A DNA stretch of 5,543 nucleotides from an uncultured Candidatus Altimarinota bacterium (GTDB lineage Bacteria; Patescibacteriota; Gracilibacteria; BD1-5; UBA6164): contig CALHAQ010000112.1 of NCBI GenBank assembly GCA_937931775.1, positions 1 to 5,543 on the forward strand, in the 5' to 3' direction. The stretch's first letter is position 1, and each line of letters opens with the position of its first letter. Positions 1-5,300 of the stretch are shown piece by piece. The translations under genes were made by a program, and so were the position numbers. Under the pieces are notes generated by a model. The model saw only the letters and a program-made list of their open reading frames with translations. It made no database searches and was not told the DNA's origin.

Positions 1-411
1 CGGAAGGGCTTTTTCCCAAACTATTTTGAGAAAATTCATAGATTCTTTCTTGAGTCCGTCAATAAATATAAAGTCATATTTTTCATCAAGCAGAGGAATA
101 ATGTCACGAGCATCTCAAAAATAATGTTTAATAATATCAGATACTCCAGCTTCCTGAAAATTATCTCCAGCTTGCTCATAGGCTCGCTGTGAAAATTCTA
201 TAGAAGTGATTTTTCCACCTGTTTTTTCTAACTCTATTGCGAAGTTAATAGTTGAATATCCATTTGCGCTCCCTATCTCTAAGAGCTGTTGTACATTTTG
301 TTTCTGAATAAGATCTCTTAAGAACATAGCATTTTCTTTACTTATGTTTGGGATGTCATTTTGTTGACCATATTTTTTGAGTTCTGCGAGGAATATTTCT
401 CTATCTATCAT
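1..411 (-). CDS. SAM-dependent O-methyltransferase (class I, YrrM/COMT-like), C-terminus beyond window
   Basis: The product is a class I SAM-dependent methyltransferase, most like the small bacterial O-methyltransferases (methyltransferase_3/24 type). Seen: 137 residues are present. SAM-binding motif I is LLEIGSANGYST (residues 43-54), the acidic end of strand 2 is I-E-F (71-73), G-D-A at 99-101 fits the conserved segment before the next strand, and YDFIFIDG (112-119) is the strand carrying the family's Asp. Gly99 is encoded by TGA (115-117); under the standard code the protein would stop there, before the YDFIFID strand, although the downstream sequence continues in frame as good methyltransferase. 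The start is the ATG at 411, with no Shine-Dalgarno; a candidate promoter lies just upstream. The gene runs off the window start, so its end and full length are unknown. The substrate cannot be told from the sequence: small catechol-type molecules, tRNA wobble uridines (TrmR-like) or others are possible. The fold is near certain, the exact role is not. Confidence 0.85.
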
Positions 412-440
412 TCTATATTGGGTTGAAATAATTTTACAGT

Positions 441-468
441 ATCATATATTTTTTCACTGGAAAGTAAA
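441..468 (-). promoter_or_regulatory. candidate sigma70 promoter of the methyltransferase gene
   Basis: Reading on the minus strand, TTTACT (468-463) is followed after 16 bases by TATGAT (446-441). Transcription would start near 434 and leave a leader of about 23 nt before the ATG at 411. The -35 match is only 4/6 and the region is AT-rich, so chance is possible. It is supported by its spacing and by a leader length like that of the other genes here. Confidence 0.35.
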
Positions 469-482
469 AATATGAAAAAAAC

Positions 483-511
483 TTGCCTTTTTTTAGCCAT
501 GCTCGTATAAT
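483..511 (+). promoter_or_regulatory. sigma70-type promoter of the pilin pair
   Basis: TTGCCT (483-488), a 17-base spacer and a perfect TATAAT (506-511) predict a transcription start near 518, about 28 nt before the ATG at 546. The promoter decides the start codon: the reading frame stays open further upstream to 483, but an upstream start would lie inside the promoter, so 546 is chosen. Confidence 0.7.
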
Positions 512-545
512 AATCACGTTAATTTTATTATTTATACACGAATAT

Positions 546-908
546 ATGAAAAATATTGTAAAAGCTGGGGCTTTTTCTCTTGTTGCTGCACATGCATCTA
601 CAGTGAGTGCTATCAATGTTACAGCTACTCAACAAACAAGTGCTGGTGACAATGGTTCTGGTACAGATTTTGTTGCTACTCTTGATAATATCCTTGGATA
701 CCTTATCGGTTTACTTTACTTTGTTGCTATTGTTTTCGCTCTGTATGGTGGTTTCCAAATTCTTACTGCTGGTGGTGATGAAGAAAAAGTGAAAAAAGGA
801 AAAACAACTCTTATCCAAGCAGTTATTGGTCTTATCGTTATATTCCTCGCTTCAAGTATAATCAGATGGGTTATCAATCTTGGGACAAACGGGACTATTG
901 TTTCATAA
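546..908 (+). CDS. T4SS-pilin / VirB2-TrbC-like small membrane protein, copy 1
   Basis: A 120-residue secreted or membrane protein resembling the T4SS_pilin family (VirB2/TrbC-like) that is common in Patescibacteria. Seen: a basic N-terminus and hydrophobic segment ending V-S-A at residues 20-22 look like a signal peptide; a Ser/Thr/Gly-rich stretch follows (to about 42). Then come two hydrophobic helices, about 50-74 and 89-110, joined by a short charged turn G-G-D-E-E-K-V-K-K-G-K (76-86) that should face the cytoplasm. This helix-charged turn-helix layout is what VirB2-type pilins show. The gene contains no TGA and ends in TAA. It is followed after 18 bases by a paralog with the same architecture, so the two are probably co-transcribed. 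Inferred role: a major pilin subunit or a membrane component of a surface appendage. No ATPase or other secretion gene is in the window, so a working type IV secretion system cannot be claimed. Confidence 0.8.
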   Translation: MKNIVKAGAFSLVAAHASTVSAINVTATQQTSAGDNGSGTDFVATLDNILGYLIGLLYFVAIVFALYGGFQILTAGGDEEKVKKGKTTLIQAVIGLIVIFLASSIIRWVINLGTNGTIVS

Positions 909-926
909 ACTCACAAACTTTAAAAT

Positions 927-1313
927 ATGAAAAATACACTTCGAGTTGTAGTATGTCTTTTCCTTGCACTATTCGCTGTCTCAGTATATGCTGTGACGGA
1001 TGATCTTGGGCCAGCTGGAGATGTATTCTGAATAGATAGAGTTGATGATGGACTGCAAAATGGTGGAAACGACCTTGTAGATACAGTTGATAATATACTC
1101 GCATATATTATAGGATTATTCTATTTTATAGCTGTAGCATTTGGTATCTACGCTGGATTTATTATCCTGACAGGAGCCTGAGATGAAGAAAAAATGAAGA
1201 AATGAAAAAATATACTGATATATGTAGTTGTAGGACTTGTTGTCATATTCCTTGCGAGTCAAATTATTAGATGGATTATATCAATACTTTCTGATACATC
1301 GATAGTAGGATAA
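927..1313 (+). CDS. T4SS-pilin / VirB2-TrbC-like small membrane protein, copy 2
   Basis: A 128-residue tandem paralog of the preceding gene. It has a signal-peptide-like N-terminus (residues 1-22, ending V-Y-A), a longer acidic spacer (23-54), then two hydrophobic helices (about 57-82 and 97-122) around the turn G-A-G-D-E-E-K-M-K-K-G-K (83-94). Identity with copy 1 is high from D-N-I-L onward, including the shared V-I-F-L-A-S and I-I-R-W stretches, while the N-terminal spacers differ. Three in-frame TGA codons (1029-1031, 1179-1181, 1203-1205) must be read through to reach the TAA at 1311. Two of them align with GGT and GGA glycine codons of copy 1, which shows directly that TGA means glycine. 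Read with the standard code, this gene would look like fragments. The start is the ATG at 927, without a Shine-Dalgarno. Role inferred as for copy 1; the two may form a heteropolymer or be alternative pilins exposing different N-terminal regions. Confidence 0.82.
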
Positions 1314-1320
1314 ATATTAA

Positions 1321-1362
1321 AGCATAAAAAAGACTCTGGAATTCCAGAGTCTTTTTTATGCT
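1321..1362. terminator. bidirectional intrinsic terminator, perfect 42-bp palindrome
   Basis: The 42 bases form a perfect inverted repeat centred between 1341 and 1342. The core GACTCTGGAATTCCAGAGTC (1332-1351) has six A before it and six T after it, with matching AGCAT/ATGCT ends. It gives a stem followed by a U-tract in both directions. It sits 7 bases after the TAA of pilin copy 2 and 6 bases beyond the TAA of the converging minus-strand gene, so one element can end both transcripts. Confidence 0.9.
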
Positions 1363-1368
1363 ATTTTC

Positions 1369-1599
1369 TTAAAAGTTGAATGAGTCTTCTTCTCCTTCAC
1401 TCTTTCCATCAACCATTTTTCCTTTAATCCCGAAACCAATTACCATACCTGTAAGGATACTTACAAAACTCAGCATTCATGTATTAGATGATCTATCTAT
1501 ATATACAAAGGCTGTTTGACTGAGTACTATGTTTTCCACTATAAGAATACTTGCCGAAAGGATTCCTACAAGAATCAAAATGGTGTTTATATTTTTCAT
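1369..1599 (-). CDS. small two-helix membrane protein, function unknown
   Basis: A 76-residue protein that I do not recognise. Seen: a short basic start (M-K-N), a hydrophobic helix at about 5-20, a polar linker (22-40), a second hydrophobic helix at about 42-58, and a hydrophilic tail with K-G-K-M-V-D-G-K followed by an acidic E-G-E-E-D stretch and F-N-F at the end. Gly41 is TGA (1477-1479); only with glycine there does the second helix join the first in one protein, ending in TAA at 1369. The shape, a hairpin with an acidic tail, resembles many small integral membrane proteins such as LapA-like or DUF-type families, but no motif settles it. The gene converges on the pilin operon and shares its terminator. 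It follows the 163-residue gene on the same strand by 115 bases and has its own candidate promoter. Too short for automatic gene calling under the wrong code. Confidence 0.65.
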
Positions 1600-1631
1600 A
1601 CTGTTAATACCTTTGGAAATAATATAGACTC

Positions 1632-1659
1632 ATTATAGGATGAGATATAGTTTTTCCAA
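1632..1659 (-). promoter_or_regulatory. candidate sigma70 promoter of the 76-residue gene
   Basis: On the minus strand TTGGAA (1659-1654) and a perfect TATAAT (1637-1632) are 16 bases apart, placing the start near 1625 and a leader of about 26 nt before the ATG at 1599. The -10 match is good and the -35 match is 4/6. Confidence 0.45.
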
Positions 1660-1700
1660 ATTTTTTAATGTGACTAATAGTATGGACAGATGCTTTTTAT

Positions 1701-1714
1701 ATCTTGTACAAGAT
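1701..1714. repeat. short perfect palindrome next to the stop of the 163-residue gene
   Basis: ATCTTGTACAAGAT is a 14-base perfect palindrome that abuts the TAA stop at 1715-1717. It could form a weak hairpin after that gene or be a dimeric protein-binding site about 40 bases upstream of the promoter of the 76-residue gene. The T-run beside it lies on the plus-strand side, which is the wrong side for a terminator of the minus-strand gene. Confidence 0.3.
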
Positions 1715-2206
1715 TTATTTTTTCATTCTTGCTTGAAGAGGATGCATTATGATTCTCATTAATTCATCATGTTCTTTAGCTACGTATTCTCTTCGTAGAT
1801 ATTTTGCTGATTGTTTGTCCCAATTTTTCATTTTTCTTGCTATTTGATCCATTTGACTTTGTCATATCTGATTTTCCCGAATAAACTGCAATAATATACT
1901 ATGTTGTCATATAAGCTGATTTTTTAATTGATTTATTTTTCTTGCACATCAATCAGTAATATGAGTTTCATCTCTTTCATAGTCCCATTCATCGTCAGGA
2001 TCTTTCTTATGTATTTTTGTTTTAGGTATTTGTTCTGATAGTCTTATAAAAGCATCTTTAACGGCTTGAACTACAGTTACTACTTCTTCACTATCGAGTA
2101 AGGGCTTACCATTATTATTACCTTCAGGTGCTCCATCTTTCAATTTTCTCCTTTCAGCTTCTCTTCGTAGTTCAGCGTTTCTTAAGATTGCATTTATATC
2201 TGCCAT
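1715..2206 (-). CDS. hypothetical charged, mostly helical protein
   Basis: A 163-residue protein of unknown function, probably cytoplasmic: there is no signal peptide or membrane helix. Seen: an Arg/Glu-rich N-terminal helix (residues 5-23), a Gly/Asn-rich linker (24-34), a helix-like stretch (39-58), an acidic and basic middle (61-85), then a Gln-rich, basic helical C-terminal half (87-163) ending A-R-M-K-K. Three TGA codons (1949-1951, 1907-1909, 1862-1864; Gly86, Gly100, Gly115) interrupt the frame under the standard code, leaving only 85 residues; read as glycine the frame continues to a TAA at 1715. Unlike in LeuRS, these glycines have no family alignment to confirm them, so the full length rests on the code seen elsewhere in the window and on the coding-like composition of the C-terminal half. 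A strong promoter precedes the ATG at 2206. The charge and helix content would suit a nucleic-acid-binding or scaffold protein, but nothing proves that. Confidence 0.7.
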
Positions 2207-2233
2207 TGAATATATATTTAGTATTATATATAC

Positions 2234-2262
2234 TTTATACTTATAAAATATAATTATGTCAA
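2234..2262 (-). promoter_or_regulatory. strong sigma70-type promoter of the 163-residue gene
   Basis: On the minus strand a consensus TTGACA (2262-2257) is followed by exactly 17 bases and TATAAA (2239-2234). Transcription would begin near 2227, giving a leader of about 21 nt before the ATG at 2206. This is the best promoter match in the window. It lies back to back with the candidate leuS promoter, 15 bases apart. Confidence 0.7.
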
Positions 2263-2277
2263 ATAAATAGCTTTATC

Positions 2278-2321
2278 TTTACTTTCTTGGCTATTTTCTT
2301 AGAATAGGGAGACTATATAAT
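2278..2321 (+). promoter_or_regulatory. candidate promoter region of leuS
   Basis: TTTACT (2278-2283) with a 16-base spacer to TAGAAT (2300-2305) would start transcription near 2312, about 26 nt before the leuS ATG, matching the other leaders here. A perfect TATAAT at 2316-2321 is an alternative -10, but it lacks a clear -35 and would leave only about 10 nt. No T-box-like leader fits in this short space. Confidence 0.35.
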
Positions 2322-2337
2322 TACAAAAAGTAGCTGC

Positions 2338-5300
2338 ATGTATAATCATAAAGAAATAGAGAAAAAATGGCAAAAATATTGGCTTGAAAACAATACTTTT
2401 AGGACAAGTAATAGTTCACTCAAACCAAAGTATTATGTTCTAGATATGTTTCCATATCCAAGTGGAGCTGGTTTGCATGTAGGGCATCCTGAGTGATATA
2501 CTGCAAACGATATCGTAGCAAGATATAAACATGCAAAAGGGCATAATGTACTCCATCCCATGGGATGGGACGCATTTGGTTTGCCTGCTGAGAACTATGC
2601 TATAAAAACGGGAACACATCCAAGAGTTACAACTGATGAAAACATACAAACATTTAAACGTCAGATACAGTCACTTGGATTCTCTTATGATTGGGAAAGA
2701 GAGATAGATACAACTGATCCAAAATATTTTCAGTGGACACAATGGATTTTTTTAAAACTTTTTGAAAAAGGTTTAGCCTATGAGCAAGATCTTCCTATTA
2801 ACTATTGTCCAAGTTGTAAGACTGGACTTGCAAATGAAGAAGTGCTTGGTGATTTTAGCTGTGAGAGATGTGGAACAATAGTAGAAAAGAAAAAGATTCG
2901 TCAGTGGGTGCTCGCGATTACAAAATATGCTGATAGACTGTTAGCTGATGTAGATGATCTCGATTGGCCAGAAGGAATCAAAGATATGCAAAGAAACTGG
3001 ATAGGAAAATCTACTGGTTGTGATGTTGCTTGGCAGGTTGATGGTCATGATGATATCCTTCATACCTATACAACTACTGTAGATACTATTTATGGTACAA
3101 CTTTTGCAGTTATTTCTCCGGAATATGACCACGTACTTTCTCTCGTTTCTGATGATCATAAATGAGAAGTAGAGAAGTATATAGATAATTCACGAAAAAA
3201 ATCTGACCTGGAAAGAACAGAACTTAATAAAGATAAAACCGGTATATTTACAGGGACATATTTAATCAATCCTCTCTCTGGAGACAAGGTGCCTCTCTAT
3301 GTTGCTGACTATGTTCTCATGAGCTATGGTACGGGAGTTGTTATGGGAGTTCCAGCACATGATCAGAGAGATATGGATTTTGCGAATAAATATAATATAG
3401 AGATTCGAGAGAGTATAGAGTCAGATGCAGGAGAAACATTTGTCTATGACGATGTTGATAAATATAGGGTAAAAGGAAAAATAATAAACTCAGGAGAATT
3501 TACAGGACTTTCTATTATAGAAGGAAGGAAAATAATTACTCAGGAGCTCGAAAAGAGGGGGCAAGGAAAATCTAAAACAAATTATAAACTCAGAGATTGG
3601 CTTTTTTCCAGACAAAGATACTGGGGAGAACCTATACCACTTATTCATTTAGAAAGAGATGATGTGAAAGCCCTTCCAAGAGTAAAATCCCTTCAGGATG
3701 ATATGCAACCTGGGAAAGCCTATGTCTTAAAAGAAACTGCAAGTAGTGATTCTGATGAAAGAAATCTCTGTACTAAATGAGAAATGAAATCTCTCGTAAT
3801 CGATGGAAGCATAATTTCAAAAATATATTCAGGGATTTACAGTGATATAATATGTGATTATAATCTTCCACTTGAGCTTCCTCAGGTTGAGGCCTATGAA
3901 CCAGCTGGGGATGGGACTTCTCCACTGACGAAAGTAGCAGATTTTGTAAATATTAGTTTGGCTCTAAACCTCACAGGAAAAAGAGAAACAAATACCATGC
4001 CTCAATGGGGAGGATCATGTTGGTACTATCTCAGATTTATGGACTCTAAAAACCCTGATGATCTCGTAGGAAGTGAAATAGAGAAATACTGGGGACAGGT
4101 AGATAGCTATGTCGGTGGAGCTGAGCACGCAGTGCTGCATTTACTCTATGCTCGTTTCTGGCATAAGTTCCTGTTTGATATTGGAGTAGTATCTACGAGT
4201 GAACCATTCTATAGACTTAGAAACCAGGGAATGATTCTGGGAATGAGTTATAAAAATAGTAAATGAAAACTTATAGCTGATGATATGATTGAGGAAAAAT
4301 CATGAAAATATTTTGATAGTGAAACGGGAGAACAACTCGAGAAAATCCCAGCAAAGATGAGTAAATCTCTCAAAAATGTTATCAATCCTGATGATATAGT
4401 ACAAGAGTATGGAGCAGATACTCTGCGAATGTACGAGATGTATATGGCTGATTTTAAAGATGCAGCTCCCTGGGATACCAGCTCTATTATAGGAGTAAAG
4501 AGATTCCTCGATAAGGTAAATAATATGTTCCTCGAGGGAGTAGAAAAATTTGCTGCTTCAGATGAAGATGCTCTGAAGACGCTTCATAAAACTATCAAAA
4601 AAATAGAAGGAGATATAGATAACTACAAATTCAATACAGCTATCGCTCAGATGATGATTCTCATGAATACCTGAGAGCCAAAAGATCCTGAAAAAAATAT
4701 GGAGTGGAAAAGAGCTTTTATAAAGTTGCTCCATCCATTTGCTCCACATATTGCAGAAGCATGTTGGGAGAAAATTGCTCCAGAAAAAAAAGAAATACTT
4801 AAAGTGTATTTTGCTACTTGAAATGAGGGAAAAATCAGACGAGCTCAGAGCGTCATGGATACTTTGCGTTCTAAAATCTCTATTGAAGCTATCCCAGAGA
4901 TGATTGATGTTGAGGAAACTGGATCTACTCCACTTGAGTGTGCTCTCCAAAAACTAGAGGTTTATAAGTGATCAAAATATAGCGTGCCTGTTATGGCAGC
5001 TGACACTTCGATATATTTTCCAGATGAGAATCTAGATCCAACAAAAGTGAGACGTAATGCTCTGGATGCCGCAGGAAAAAAAGAGTCAGAAGTATCTCTA
5101 GAGCAATGCGCGGAAATAATGATAGACTTTTATCAACAAATCGCGAAAAATAATGGAGGAAGTATTGATTATTACTATATAGACTCATTTGCAGTACTAT
5201 TCCCAAATGGAGAAATAAAAACATTTGAATATAGAAGAGAATATACTCTCCATGATAGAAAAGTTAAAATCCAAAATCCATACGCACCTATTAGAGATAT

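Noticed and set aside
473..496. A7...T7 inverted repeat around 'cttgcc' as a terminator
   Set aside because: There is no GC stem, and the T-run overlaps the pilin promoter. It is ordinary A/T-tract sequence.
483..545. N-terminal extension of pilin copy 1 by 21 residues, since the frame stays open upstream
   Set aside because: The extension lies over the -35 and -10 boxes and the predicted transcription start. The ATG at 546 gives a proper signal peptide and matches the M-K-N start of copy 2.
607..1104. Extra small frames overlapping the pilin genes on both strands
   Set aside because: They overlap genes with clear homology and give low-complexity, Leu- or His/Gln-rich translations.
927..1313. 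TGA read as tryptophan (code 4) or selenocysteine
   Set aside because: Alignment with pilin copy 1, H-P-E-G in LeuRS, G-D-A in the methyltransferase and T-G-N in the Ham1 domain all demand glycine, and TGG is used normally for Trp. There is no SECIS-like need at so many sites.
2207..2337. T-box or other leader riboswitch controlling leuS
   Set aside because: The space is only about 130 bases, mostly filled by two divergent promoters, and no T-box motif or terminator hairpin is visible.
4558..5224. Long open frames on the minus strand opposite leuS
   Set aside because: They lie opposite a well-conserved coding region, show no family motif and have a composition typical of antisense shadows.
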